This document shows positions 29,840 to 40,332 of a DNA stretch of 64,000 nucleotides, piece after piece. Within the stretch, counting starts at the first letter, position 1. Each line of letters begins with the position of its first letter. The DNA lies in contig NC_011681.1 in assembly GCF_000150955.2 (NCBI RefSeq), forward strand, positions 667,501 through 731,500, read 5' to 3'. This stretch comes from Phaeodactylum tricornutum CCAP 1055/1 (lineage: Eukaryota; Bacillariophyta; Bacillariophyceae; Surirellales; Neidiaceae). Made by a program: the position numbers and the translations under genes. Under the pieces are notes generated by a model. It saw nothing but the letters and a program-made list of their open reading frames with translations. It did no database searches and was not told the origin of the DNA.

Positions 29840-32035
29840 TCACTGTCCAGGCGTCCAATATCCTCGCTGCTTTCTCTTATCTTGAAGCATCTCAATCTTG
29901 TTTTGAGCCTTCACCACCTGTGGGTGCACGCCCTCGAATCCAAGTTTCATCAAGATGCGAACAGATTCTTCAAAAGCCTCCAAAGCTCTGTCCTTGTTGT
30001 TGCACACTTCAAAAACCAACCCAGAGTTATACAATACTTCAGCACAGTCCAAACCTGGATCACCGTGCTTTTGCATTATGCTCAGAGCTTCTACTAGGTA
30101 CTTGAGAGCACGGGAGCTATTTTTCATCTCAAACTCAACCACGCCCAACTGGTTCAATGCACGGGTTATCAGAGGGAACTCGCTCTGACCAATCTTCCGA
30201 CGAATTCCTAGCTCCTGTTTGAACATACAGGTAGATTCGTGAAAGTTCTTCATTTCCTTGTTCATGAGACCCATCTCGTGCAAAATCTCGGCAATGCGCT
30301 CGACGTCACTGGTTTCGGTGCCTTCACGCACAAAAATAGGGAGGGCTTCTTTCATGCACTTAAGAGCTTTATGGATGTGACCCATTTGATGGAGGGAGTA
30401 TCCGAGCTTGTAGTATGCTTCGCCGACGACGAGATGTTCCTCCCCATAGATACTCTTCTGTCCACGAAGCACACCGAGGAAAGCTATTGAGGCACGATTG
30501 TAGTCACCCGTTCCTTCATATAGCATGGCGATACGGTTCAGAATACTGATGGCTCCCTCGGAGGAAAACCCGCCAATCTCAGATTCTATCTTGTACGCCT
30601 TTTTCAATGTCTTCAAGGATTTTTCAACTTGCTCGGAGCATTCGTAAGTCGTCGCTAGGCTGATCAACGTAGAAGCTACTTCCTTGGTATTCATACCCAG
30701 CGTCGCCGCCTTGAGTTTGACAACCTCCTCGAGAATCGCAGCAGATTTGTCGAAGTCTCCTAGTGTAACATACAATGAGGCAATCTCATCCACAGCACTA
30801 GAGACTTTCGGATGGGCATCTCCCAGGGATTCACGGTATATTTTGAGGGAGCGCTTTAATTCCTTGATGGCTTGGTGGTAGTCGCCCTTTTTTCGTAAAG
30901 TATGCGCAATGCAGACGATAGAATCCGCTGCTGCAGGGTCTTTTTCTCCGCGCACCGCTTTGCGCATGACTGTGGCGAGGTAGTACGTGTTGATGGCTTC
31001 GTTGTATTCCCCAGCGTGCTCAAGGATCCTACCGAGCTTGACACGGGCATCCATTGTCTTCTTGTGGTCATCACCGAGCTTTGAACTATATATCGATACA
31101 GCGTCTCGGTAAAGCTTGAGTGATTGCTTGTGCTCACCTGACTCATCGAGATGATCACCTAGTGAAGCGCTGGCGTCGGCGACACGAGGATCGTAGCGAC
31201 CGTAAGTGGATATCGATGATAACAATTCCTTGACAAGAATTTGTCGGCGCTCCTCATTGTGCACCTCCGACATCGCTTTTTTTCCTTTAGCCAAACAAAG
31301 ACGATTGTCGCTCGTTCTGATAGTAGCAGTCGCCTCTGACTTGCTGGTATCGGCCAGTTTGTTTGCGACGTCGAAGGTAGGTTTTACTCTTTCGGGAAAA
31401 TCTTCATTTTTTCCAAGATCGAAAGAATTGCTGGCTACCAAATCTGCAATGGACCCTTCGCCATTGGCCAAAGTAACGGATTGTACGTCAGAAAAGCCTA
31501 TTCTGGTTGACACGCCCGCCGACAATTGCTCGTTTGTTGTTGTCGCACCTTCGAGGTCGTCGATAGGCTGGAAGGTTGGGTCAAGCCATCTCAAACAAGT
31601 TGGAAGATACATTTCTTGTAATTGAACCAGTTCGTGGTCTTCAACCTTCGTATCAATCTCAATGAAATCAATTCGAGCTTTCGGTTGATGGTGGTCTTCT
31701 AGCCCTTGTTTCCCTAAGGCAGTGAACCAATTCGAAATATCTAACCAGTTTGGCTCTTCTTCAACTGGCATACCAGTCTCGCCGTTATCAGATAGAACCT
31801 TCTTTTGATTTTTTATACTGGAGCTAAAATGACAGGTCTGACCAACGCCTTCGGTCAGTGGTGTTGCAACACAAGGTTGCTCACGCTCCTCCAATTCAAC
31901 ACTCTCAACAGGAAGGTGCTGACGCCTTTCAATAACTTTATCTACTCGTATAACAGTGGAACCATGTAGGTCATCGACCTTCCGGTCGGTCGGTTCACCT
32001 CGGACCTGGATGGTAGCTTCTCTATCCCAGAACAT
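29840..32035 (-). CDS. TPR protein of kinesin-light-chain type
   Basis: 731 residues, one exon, ATG at 32035. Residues 1-260 are polar with no recognised domain. From about residue 270 there are about ten TPR units with the 42-residue period of kinesin light chains (TPR_12 type). Examples are LGRILEHAGEYNEAINTYYLA, IAHTLRKKGDYHQAIKELKRS, IASLYVTLGDFDKSAAILEE, IAMLYEGTGDYNRASIAFLG and LGYSLHQMGHIHKALKCMKEA. Such arrays bind protein partners. Without the KLC heptad coiled coil it should not be called a kinesin light chain. The C-terminus is basic (QDKRKQRGYWTPGQ). Confidence 0.85.
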   Translation of the reverse strand: MFWDREATIQVRGEPTDRKVDDLHGSTVIRVDKVIERRQHLPVESVELEEREQPCVATPLTEGVGQTCHFSSSIKNQKKVLSDNGETGMPVEEEPNWLDISNWFTALGKQGLEDHHQPKARIDFIEIDTKVEDHELVQLQEMYLPTCLRWLDPTFQPIDDLEGATTTNEQLSAGVSTRIGFSDVQSVTLANGEGSIADLVASNSFDLGKNEDFPERVKPTFDVANKLADTSKSEATATIRTSDNRLCLAKGKKAMSEVHNEERRQILVKELLSSISTYGRYDPRVADASASLGDHLDESGEHKQSLKLYRDAVSIYSSKLGDDHKKTMDARVKLGRILEHAGEYNEAINTYYLATVMRKAVRGEKDPAAADSIVCIAHTLRKKGDYHQAIKELKRSLKIYRESLGDAHPKVSSAVDEIASLYVTLGDFDKSAAILEEVVKLKAATLGMNTKEVASTLISLATTYECSEQVEKSLKTLKKAYKIESEIGGFSSEGAISILNRIAMLYEGTGDYNRASIAFLGVLRGQKSIYGEEHLVVGEAYYKLGYSLHQMGHIHKALKCMKEALPIFVREGTETSDVERIAEILHEMGLMNKEMKNFHESTCMFKQELGIRRKIGQSEFPLITRALNQLGVVEFEMKNSSRALKYLVEALSIMQKHGDPGLDCAEVLYNSGLVFEVCNNKDRALEAFEESVRILMKLGFEGVHPQVVKAQNKIEMLQDKRKQRGYWTPGQ

Positions 32036-33184
32036 ACTCTAAACTTGCGTACATCGATGGTGTTCAATGTGTGGTCCTTTTATGTAATGTAAATTAAGAA
32101 TAGAGCGAGTGGCCAGATGCCGCCTCCACACCTTAGAAACAATGAACGCAGCAAAACTGGATACTATCGAAGCGTCCAAATGATTTAAGTAATTTTGGAG
32201 CACCATATATCCGAAATCTATCCAAAGCCGTTGAACTAGACATAATGAAAATTCAACGCAAAATTTGGGTGATCTGGTTATCGTCACCATTCGCCAAACT
32301 GATATATCGGTACTTCACACTAGTTCTGAAAGTACTCTGAGTCATAAATATCTAGATAGCTGTCTAAATAGCTTTCGAGAGGAGTCGTTTACAGTTAAGA
32401 GTCAAAATACAAATGAGTGAACGTTTTGCGACTACAATTGGTCGCAGAATTGGTTCTTTCACTTGTTCCTATGTCTCCGGGATCAAAGACGTCTCTCTAC
32501 CAGAAAAATCAGTTCACAGGGTGGCTGGTAGTGAGGTGACTCGCTCTCATAATGAGGGCAATCGGCTGCACTTGGCGTGTCATAGACAATGAGAGGCTAC
32601 GTTATTTACTTTGAGTTGCTCGCTTAATAAAAACGAATCTGTATCGAATTGGCAAAAATCATTTCTCTTTTTGTCAAACTAGTGCATAAAGCCGACTTGA
32701 TCAAAATAGAAGCATCCTTTGTCCAGTCGTGAAGAGATGCTTTCTTACAGGCTGGCAAACCATTCAAATCGATAATTGGATAAAATCAGAAACTTTCGTT
32801 GATGGTCGTTTGATTCTTCTTTGGCAACGGAATGATGCCAAAGAGACCTGCCAGAACAAATATTCCGAGACCTCCAATGTGTTGCATGTGGTCAGCCATC
32901 CGAGTTGAAGGACCACCATTGTGGTTGTGCCAACTCAATTTTGAATGTTAGCGGACTCACATCAGCCAGAACAACTGGAAAATGGTGCGAGACTTGGGAA
33001 ACTGATATCCTAAGTATCCATTCATCACGACAAATACTGACGACTGACGACATAAGCCTTCTCATAGCAAAGACATGTTCTGTGCCCGTTATCCACAGAT
33101 ACGAAGTGCGGACCGTCTCGGCCAAGCCGATCCCATCTTCCGCTGGGCAGCTATACTCTAGCGATCACAGTAAATGTAAGCAAC
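32036..33184. other. 1.15 kb divergent intergenic region, nothing recognised
   Basis: The region lies between the TPR gene start (minus) and the five-exon unknown gene (plus). It is AT-richer than its neighbours. The open frames present are short and without domain signal. No tRNA or repeat was found. Confidence 0.35.
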
Positions 33185-34037
33185 ATGACTTTGGTAACGA
33201 GTCATCCTTATGCTAGCGATGGCGCAGTAAATGGTGAAAAAGAAATAGATGCGAGCGTAAGCTTTTTGTAAGTGAATAACATTGTGTCTCAGGCACAAAT
33301 CCTTCCGAAAAAATTGAAGTCCATACCAGCTCCTCACATATCCTCCGAACGAATGTAACTAAAGGTGCTGGCTGGTCTTCTTGCCTTGCACTTTCGGTGC
33401 TATTCCGTTCAAGACAACGCTGCTCCTGGACGATGAGGAGGTCACAAAGGCGGACGTGTGAGTACCAACGTTTTCCGTTTCTTGCAGTCCATCGCCCGAG
33501 ACGAATCTTCGACTGACTATCTCTTATTCTTTACAAAGTGATCTTTGTGGCAATCATGTATCGCGACGCCCGTACGGAGAACTAGGGAGTGTGGATCGAG
33601 GGACGTGCTTATGTTGTATTTCTGTCGAATCGGCATTTGGGCCTATTTCACCAGGTTGTGGATGTGATGCCGGAAAGGTCGACGAGATAGTGCATGAGCT
33701 TAAAACACGCATGCGCCTGCGAGGAGATACGGCGCAAATTTTGCGTGCGGAAGAGACCTTACAAAGGCTGCATGATCTTGATGCTAAGCTCGTACGTGAA
33801 CTTTGATAGGTCATACATATGGTTATCTCGTCTCAAAAATATACTGGAGTCCTCACGAATTTCTGTCTCCTATCATAGGATCTTATCATTGATCATTTGA
33901 ACATTCCGAAGTCCATGACGATAGAAGACCGAGAAAGTAAGGCGTGATTCTAAAGTTAAACATAGCTTGTTTCTGAAAATAATCATTTTTCACTCCAGTG
34001 TTTAGGCATTCCAGACCCGAAGGCGTCTCACGGCTGA
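33185..34037 (+). CDS. Unknown cysteine-containing protein, five short exons
   Basis: Exons: 33185..33267, 33365..33457, 33539..33791, 33879..33936 and 34006..34037, all with GT-AG introns in consistent phase. The product has about 172 residues. It starts MTLVTSHPYASDGAVNG and continues with a hydrophobic stretch SFLCWLVFLPCTFGAIPFKTT. Then come LLLDDEEVTKADV, RRPYGELGSVDRGTCLCC, ISPGCGCDAGKVDEIVHELK, a charged helix (RMRLRGDTAQILRAEETLQRL), and the end SIPDPKASHG. Cysteines cluster as CLCC and CGC. I do not recognise the family. The last exon is least certain: without the final splice the frame would stop at 33947, and an acceptor at 33999 is also possible. The stop is about 10 bp from the convergent RPL32 stop. 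Confidence 0.65.
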
Positions 34038-34047
34038 AACCAATTGC

Positions 34048-34458
34048 TTAAGCATCTTCCTCCGCCCGCAGCTTGGCGTTTGCGTTGGTTACACGGATGG
34101 CAAGCTGTTCGGCACGTTCCACAATTTCCCGTCTGATACGGCTGGAAACAGAATGGGCCACCGTAGCAGCATAAGTACGATTATGCATCATCAACATTTC
34201 TAATTCCGAAACATTGTTGATCACGACAGTCTTGAATCCGTGTGGGTGGACATTGCGCGTCTGTTTGTCGGACCCGTAGCCAATAGAGGGCATAGGGATT
34301 GATCCCTTGAATCGGCGCCGGACACGGCCATCAATACCCTTGGGTTTGCGCCATGAAGAGTTGGCGATGCGAAGAAACAAGTCGGACTGATGACGAGCGA
34401 ATTTCTTCGTTCGCTTTTTCACAATGGTCTTTTTATTAAGAGGTGTAGGACCCGCCAT
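34048..34458 (-). CDS. RPL32: 60S ribosomal protein L32 (eL32)
   Basis: 136 residues, the family norm, from an ATG ([20 protein letters not shown]). The signatures [53 protein letters not shown] and [32 protein letters not shown] identify eL32. It is a structural protein of the large cytosolic ribosomal subunit. No intron is needed in the coding region. Confidence 0.98.
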   Translation of the reverse strand: MAGPTPLNKKTIVKKRTKKFARHQSDLFLRIANSSWRKPKGIDGRVRRRFKGSIPMPSIGYGSDKQTRNVHPHGFKTVVINNVSELEMLMMHNRTYAATVAHSVSSRIRREIVERAEQLAIRVTNANAKLRAEEDA

Positions 34459-35131
34459 TTTGCGTACAATAAAGCGCTATGCGGCCAATAGGAAAACAAT
34501 GAGTGTAAGCAATCAAATACAACGTTTGAACTCGCCGCAGTTTTTCTTCCGCAAGCGGTTCACGTAGATAACTTCTGCGCATCTAGAGTCAAGGAAAGCG
34601 CTTGAAAAGAGGCAACAGCACAAGGATCCTTACCTCCTCGGAATACAAGAAGCAATCCAAAAGCTGAAGTTGCCGTATTGATTGCTGAGAGGGGGGTCGA
34701 TTTGTTTGCACCCTGATTCGTACCTCGAAAAATAGTAAAGAGGTAACATTGTGTGAGCGTATTGACTGACTGACGCTAGCCAACTACCTAGAACGCTACT
34801 ATTTAAAAAAAATTAAAATCGAAATTATTGTTGACATCTGATTCCTTATTCCTCTGGGGTTCCAATGCAAACTTCCTTTTTACATGACTTTCATTACCTA
34901 TAACATCAAATTGAATTGAAACTCCGAATGAGCTCCTTACATCAATCCTAGGCTGTTTTGAACAGTTCTTTTCCAACGTTTGCCTCAGTGGACTCAAAGC
35001 TAGTTGGCTAACGACGTCGTCTCTATGCCGAGCTGATCTCCAGTAACGACCACTTGATCCCGGCTACCGTGACTTTCGGAAGTAAAAAATAAGTCATAAA
35101 AATTACAAAGCAAAACGCTCGACAGCCCGAC
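34459..35131. other. Intergenic region upstream of RPL32
   Basis: About 670 bp between minus-strand genes. It should contain the RPL32 promoter. No exon, repeat or RNA gene was recognised. Confidence 0.35.
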
Positions 35132-35914
35132 TTAGACGTTGACGAGAGTCTTGTTATTCCCAAGCATGGCGATTTTGTGATATTCGTTGTTTTTGTTGTC
35201 CTCTTCTTCTTCTAAGAGTGCTGTCGATTTTGCTTTGGACTGACGCAAAATGAAGTAGCCCATCGCTAGTATGGAAAGGACGCTCACAAGTAAAATTCCA
35301 AAAGTCACGAAAAATGAAAACAGTGTATTGGACGCAGACTTCCGTACACCTGTAGTCCAGTTGACAAATGTATTCCCCGAACAACGATCAGTGTTTGCTC
35401 CACCGAGATCGTAGTTGTTCTTGCTCTTCTTAGACTTCATTCCGAGAGTCACGTGAGGAGTAAATGTGTAATTGTAGCTGTCGCTCTGACTTCCCCACCA
35501 GAAAGATTCCGATAACTTGTAATAGCCTGCAGAAGGGCATACCTTCCCACTTGCTGGTGTCAATGTGTCACACAAAGGATCGCTCGAATATAGTGTTGCG
35601 TCCTCCACGGTACCGTACCCTTTTACATACAACTCAATGTACGAGTCTACCTCCAAATTCTGCGTAATTTGCAAGAGTAGCTGCAGTCGAGCCTTATCAT
35701 TGGCGCGACATGTTGCTGAGTTGCGGTAATTCTTACTTCCGTAATAGTAAGCCCCAGGACTGTCGCAGACGATCGACATCTGTTCTACGATGATTACGGA
35801 GTCCGAACATACCGCAAACGTATTATTATACGTTTCACTACCGTACGAACTGTCAGTTGCATCTCCCTGGACTGAGAGTAAAAGCACGGTCAACAGAAAG
35901 GTCAATACTCTCAT
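35132..35914 (-). CDS. Secreted/type I membrane protein, cysteine-rich ectodomain (paralogue A)
   Basis: 260 residues. A signal peptide (MRVLTFLLTVLLLSVQGDA) is followed by an ectodomain of about 180 residues rich in Tyr, Asn and Ser with six or more cysteines, and by N-glycosylation sites such as NNTF, NYTF and NWTT. A transmembrane helix (FFVTFGILLVSVLSILAMGYFIL) leads to a short acidic cytosolic tail (LLEEEEDNKNNEY). Conserved with paralogue B are IVCDSPGAYYYGSKNYRNSATC, DKARLQLLLQITQNLEVDSYIELYV and NYDLGGANTDRC. No known family is recognised. A cell-surface or endomembrane role is inferred from topology only. Confidence 0.8.
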   Translation of the reverse strand: MRVLTFLLTVLLLSVQGDATDSSYGSETYNNTFAVCSDSVIIVEQMSIVCDSPGAYYYGSKNYRNSATCRANDKARLQLLLQITQNLEVDSYIELYVKGYGTVEDATLYSSDPLCDTLTPASGKVCPSAGYYKLSESFWWGSQSDSYNYTFTPHVTLGMKSKKSKNNYDLGGANTDRCSGNTFVNWTTGVRKSASNTLFSFFVTFGILLVSVLSILAMGYFILRQSKAKSTALLEEEEDNKNNEYHKIAMLGNNKTLVNV

Positions 35915-37020
35915 CGTAAGTATGGATTCTATGGCTGTCTGGGGTTGATCACATTTTTCGAGAATAGTAGACCATACGGCATACCATATTGCGAAACAGT
36001 AATTTTGTGAAGCTTTGTCGAGACGAGTTGGCGACGTAGTCGCTGAATGACAGTCTTTCCGATAAGTAAAGGGTCGCTGAAAAATATTTGGCTTTGTCGC
36101 TAGAGAGCAGTGTTGTGTGGAAAAACGCGACTATTTTCGATCGGAAAAGACAATACTACGTCGAAATACAAATTTACAGTTACTGTCACAATAACTCTCC
36201 TGCAATTGTTCTCGCAGACCACCAACCAGACCCATTTCGCATTGCTACAAAGGACCTCCCATTACCATGCGCCATAAGCCAAAAGCCTTCGCGACCATTT
36301 ACATCTTAGAAGAAATTATCTTCCAAATTCAGCAAACAAGTTGCTCTAAGGCGCTAGATTGCATAAGCTAGTTAAACATGCCACAGCTCAAACGAGCTCT
36401 AGATGAAGAGAAAATTTCGATTTCTGACAAAGTCGACAGCTGTTGCGAATATTTCGTTACAGACTTGTAAAGTTGCATTCCAAGTCAGGCGACAATTCCG
36501 CCATCGTCTAAGAAGAAAAGTCAGTTGTTGCTCCGTCTCAAGGGTTGTTTCGACTGTACTTTAATTCTCGCCACTAAAGGTCTGCTGCGTCCAGACCGGT
36601 CGATACAAGTAAGCGTAAGCTAAGAAAGTCATATCACCCAATTTCTTTAGGATGGACAGTTTCAGATCGGTTACCGGCAAACCTGCTAACTTGCGCAATC
36701 GAAATCGTGTCCTTGGAAAGAATCAGCTCGCGAAATCCATGGAAGAAAACTTTCAAATGCCTGTTGACGCCCTAGCCCATATCCAAGTGTTGCAGGAAAA
36801 CTGCCTAGAAAGGCCTATTTTGAAAATGCAAGTGCATTGGCAAAAGGTTGTGGTGCTTTTTTTCTCGGAACTCAATGGAACATATCCAGTAAAAGATTCA
36901 ATCAGAGATCTGGGTGCAACTCATCGAATCATTCAAATAGGAAAGAGGGTCAGAGTATGCAACTGATGCAATACAAAATACAGGATAAGGCATAGGAAAA
37001 TCGAGTCGGCTCAGGCTTCA
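35915..37020. other. Spacer between the cysteine-rich paralogues
   Basis: About 1.1 kb on the far side of paralogue A. Apart from the doubtful plus-strand frame at 36652 (separate entry), nothing was recognised. Confidence 0.35.
36652..36966 (+). CDS. Doubtful small open reading frame
   Basis: 104 codons from an ATG (MDSFRSVTGKPANL). The context TTTCTTTAG just before the ATG looks like a splice acceptor, and CAAGTAAGC about 45 bp upstream looks like a donor. The sequence could therefore be an exon of a short transcript. The protein is basic, with no recognised domain. It lies on the opposite strand to both neighbours. Confidence 0.25.
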   Translation: MDSFRSVTGKPANLRNRNRVLGKNQLAKSMEENFQMPVDALAHIQVLQENCLERPILKMQVHWQKVVVLFFSELNGTYPVKDSIRDLGATHRIIQIGKRVRVCN

Positions 37021-37875
37021 TCAATCGATCAACCGAAGATGTCTCGGTATCCGAAAGTTGGGCTGGTATGTCGCGTTTTGATATTCCCCTGCTTGACGCC
37101 ACAGGAAAAGAGCCATAGCTACGAGAAATGTACCGGTCAGAAGAAGAAGGCCATTTCGGAACATGAAATCTTTCGTGCCGTTGCTTTTTGTTTGAGAATG
37201 CCAGGCAACGTACGACTGCCTTGCAGTTTTCCCGTCAGGGCAGTCGATATTCACAGCGCCTAGATCGTACCCGTGGTCTTTTGCTGCTGAAAACGCCATA
37301 CGCACGACTGGCTCAAACTTCGTTGCGTTGGCGCTTACGTAGTCAAACTTCAATTTAATGGAAAATGAGTAAGTGCCAGAAGTAGTACAGCTGGAGCCCA
37401 CGTACGATTCGCAAAGGTATTGCGGTTGCGTCGATGCAAGCAGGTTGTTTGCAGTATCATAAATTGCCATTGTCATATATATGTCGTCGATTTGATCGAT
37501 ATCCTCCTTGACCTGAAAGCCAATGGAGAACGTTGCTTTGTCTCCGTAGTCGCAATACGGTGAGTTTCTGTTGGCTCCGTTGCCGTAGTAGAAAGTGTAC
37601 GGACTATCGCAAGAGACATGTGCTTGCGTTACTTGAACGACAGAATAGTCGCAAGGGTCCATGTCCAGATAGTACGACGAGTTGTAGCTCGAGCTGCGCC
37701 TTGACTGGTAGCCACTGTAGAAATTCCCTTTCGTGGCGTTGGTATTTTCGTATCCGCCGTTGTATAAGTATTGATGTGTCCTTTCTAGCTGGATCAGAAC
37801 CAGAAGTACAAGTAGCTTTGCTGGGCGGCAGGTCCATAGGCTCCGCATGGTATGACAATTTGATCTTGTTTGCAT
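37021..37875 (-). CDS. Secreted/type I membrane protein, cysteine-rich ectodomain (paralogue B)
   Basis: 284 residues from Met1, or 275 from Met10 (MRSLWTCRPA), both before the hydrophobic signal AKLLVLLVLIQL. The ectodomain repeats the paralogue A pattern: VSCDSPYTFYYGNGANRNSPYC, DKATFSIGFQVKEDIDQIDDIYMTM, YLCESYVGSSCTTSGTYSF and GYDLGAVNIDC. Potential N-glycosylation sites include NATK, NSSY and NATY. One transmembrane helix (GLLLLTGTFLVAMALFLW) precedes a short basic tail, unlike the acidic tail of A. The two genes lie in tandem on the minus strand and appear to come from an old duplication. Confidence 0.8.
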   Translation of the reverse strand: MQTRSNCHTMRSLWTCRPAKLLVLLVLIQLERTHQYLYNGGYENTNATKGNFYSGYQSRRSSSYNSSYYLDMDPCDYSVVQVTQAHVSCDSPYTFYYGNGANRNSPYCDYGDKATFSIGFQVKEDIDQIDDIYMTMAIYDTANNLLASTQPQYLCESYVGSSCTTSGTYSFSIKLKFDYVSANATKFEPVVRMAFSAAKDHGYDLGAVNIDCPDGKTARQSYVAWHSQTKSNGTKDFMFRNGLLLLTGTFLVAMALFLWRQAGEYQNATYQPNFRIPRHLRLID

Positions 37876-38286
37876 GATGACACTAGGTTATTGATTGTAA
37901 GAGAAGGATGACTGTGAGTTCGCTCGCTTCCCGCCAGCATCTGGATTTGGTAGTTTTTACGAGAAAGAGGCCGTGCCGGGCGCTAATCCGGGCCTGAAAT
38001 CCTGGGAGTTTTGCTTTTTCGCGCCGGTTCGAGGTTACTGTAAACGTAGCACATAGGACAAAGAGCATAACCCTGTTTTCAAGAAACCCTCCACTAGATT
38101 CCACTATAGCATCGTCCAAAAATCGCTAGTAGCAGCAGTTTGAGGTTTAGCTGCGGAATCAAACAGTAACAGAAACATATACCAGGTGACTGACAGTACG
38201 GATGATAGAAATTCAAACTAATAGTAAGTTAAGTTTTTACGGTTGCGCAATCAATTTGTTTCATTCTGGTTTTTGTCAAGAATCTT

Positions 38287-39903
38287 TCATGGTATATGGC
38301 CTGTCTTTTCGGAAAATGCTACCAGTGCAGCATTTTGAGGAGTAACACCGGGAGCAACATAGTGCAGCATGTCAATGTTTGTCGTCTCGACTGATCCATT
38401 TGCATGTTTCGCGGAAGGAAACAGAACCCCACGGAGATATTCCTGCCGTCCGTAATCGATGAGACGCTGACAGGCGCGGCCCAGACCCTGGGCTCCGCAT
38501 CGTAGACGGCTCGCTTCCACAATTCTGGAAATATTAGCAGATGCATTCTCGACCAAGACGGTGCCGAGACCATGCTCTTGAAGGCTGGAATCAGCGATTT
38601 CTATGCGGTTTTCGCCAAGGCGATTCTCTGCCGCCCCTGCCTTGACTGTGCCGGTGCTCCATCGCCGAAGTAGCTCAAACTCGAAGGCTCCGAACGGTTG
38701 TGACGGGCAGTTTTTCTGGAAAGCGTCCACTAAGAACTTTCTTCCGACGTAATCTTGCCAGTTACAAACTCCATGACAGCATGTTGCCAAAATACAGGAG
38801 GAAATCGACGTCTTTACTGGTTCCAACGCCTTCAGAGCCAGGTCTGTGCCGGCACCGCATAAATGCTTCGCCAACACCGTAACACGGTCGTTCTCTTCTA
38901 AATCTGCATTCAAAAGGATGGATGACAAGCTGAGATGGGAAAGATCGCATTGCACACGCGACCAGGATAGAGGCCCTTTGAGATCCAAATACGGTGGGAC
39001 ATCCGACGTGGTCTGTTTGACACATATTGGGGCATTGCGCAGCACAGTATCGGCCTTGCCTCGGGATCCAGCGCGTTCAATCATGATTAGATCTGTTGGG
39101 TCACCGTGGACTACAGAAACACCGGCAGCGACCAAGCCGGTCATCCCACGACCCGCACCGACTTCCAAGATCAAGTGTTTCCCGACTGACTTGATTTTGT
39201 CTGTATGGCGTGACCCTTTGGAAAGCGATGGCAGCGCCCCGATACGGCGCAAGTGTCCCACGAGGCTGGCTTGCTGGTGCAAATGCTTTTGCCCACCCGA
39301 CTTAATCCGATAGTCGGAAACTGCCTGGGCTAAGCCTGCGTCAAATTCTGCAGAGGATAGATCCTCCGTAGGTATCGCTTGATGAATATCCTCAGCGGAG
39401 AGGACCGATGGGTCTTGAATATTGTCGCCGGCAAACAATTTCTGATGTAACCTTAATACGGATTCAGCGAATTGACTCATTTCATGATCCAACTTTGACC
39501 GTATTTGGCTGGTAGCGATTTCTTCGATCTCGCCCAAGGGGCCGTAACCACCTGTATTTATATTCTTCCGGTAGAAAGATTGCTTCTCCTGCCCTCTCTG
39601 TTTCTTCAGCATTGGACAGACGGACAGGTGCTTGGCTACGCAATCTTCGTATACGGAGTGAGATGCATCGGCTGGACAGGGTATACGTTTTCGTTTGCGA
39701 TTGGCCAGAAGATGTTGGTGGTTGCCGCAGTAGCGAGGTCTGCCGGTATCAGCTTTGTGATCCGTTGCCGGCGCGTCTTCGAATTCGATAGGATGTTGTC
39801 GGCAATATCGCCGCTTATTATCAATGTAGGCGTGGCATCGAGCCCATTCTTTTGGTAATGGTGGAATTTGGCTTACCAAGGGCAAATCGGTAGGCTCTCC
39901 CAT
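38287..39903 (-). CDS. TRM13: tRNA 2'-O-methyltransferase TRM13 homologue
   Basis: 538 residues from the ATG at 39903 (MGEPTDLPLV); an in-frame GTG further up was rejected. The N-terminus has the TRM13 CCCH-type zinc finger (RCHAYIDNKRRYCRQHP...RYCGNH) and a CHHC finger (IPCPADASHSVYEDCVAKHLSVCP). The methyltransferase domain includes HLILEVGAGRGMTGLVAA, VTVLAKHLCGAGTDLALKAL (family KHLCGxATDLxLR) and ILATCCHGVCNWQDYVG (family CCHH-C-W-YVG). Trm13 methylates the 2'-hydroxyl at position 4 of the acceptor stem in several tRNAs. The family's C-terminal region is present (DYGRQEYLRGVLF). Confidence 0.93.
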   Translation of the reverse strand: MGEPTDLPLVSQIPPLPKEWARCHAYIDNKRRYCRQHPIEFEDAPATDHKADTGRPRYCGNHQHLLANRKRKRIPCPADASHSVYEDCVAKHLSVCPMLKKQRGQEKQSFYRKNINTGGYGPLGEIEEIATSQIRSKLDHEMSQFAESVLRLHQKLFAGDNIQDPSVLSAEDIHQAIPTEDLSSAEFDAGLAQAVSDYRIKSGGQKHLHQQASLVGHLRRIGALPSLSKGSRHTDKIKSVGKHLILEVGAGRGMTGLVAAGVSVVHGDPTDLIMIERAGSRGKADTVLRNAPICVKQTTSDVPPYLDLKGPLSWSRVQCDLSHLSLSSILLNADLEENDRVTVLAKHLCGAGTDLALKALEPVKTSISSCILATCCHGVCNWQDYVGRKFLVDAFQKNCPSQPFGAFEFELLRRWSTGTVKAGAAENRLGENRIEIADSSLQEHGLGTVLVENASANISRIVEASRLRCGAQGLGRACQRLIDYGRQEYLRGVLFPSAKHANGSVETTNIDMLHYVAPGVTPQNAALVAFSEKTGHIP

Positions 39904-40332
39904 ATTCCATACACTCTCATTCACAGTCTGCAAAAACACTAAACGAACGGAAAGTTTTGAAAGGCAGGGGCGGACTACAGGAGGCACATTTCTTTTAGGT
40001 CAGTTGGAGGACCATAAAAAGCAGCGTCCTTTTTTGTAAATCAAATTGTAGGCTTATATTTGAAAATATTTCAAAACTGTCGTTTAGGAACTTACTGTAC
40101 ACTAGTAGTCACTCTAGCAGATATTCCATAACTCGTGCTCATCAACAAAATCTAACCAAGCAGGGATTTCCAACCGACGCCGTATGATATAAAACCTAAT
40201 ACAAAAGAACAAAGAAATAGAAACTAAACCGTGACGAACCACCAAAAGAGAAACACGAACAATACTTGACTGTAAGGTTGCTGTAAAAACAAGTTTTGTG
40301 AAGTATACGTCCGGGCTTCTTTCAGAATTTGG
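39904..40332. other. Intergenic region, nothing recognised
   Basis: About 430 bp between two minus-strand genes, AT-rich near 40060-40210. It should hold the TRM13 promoter. No coding signal was recognised. Confidence 0.35.
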
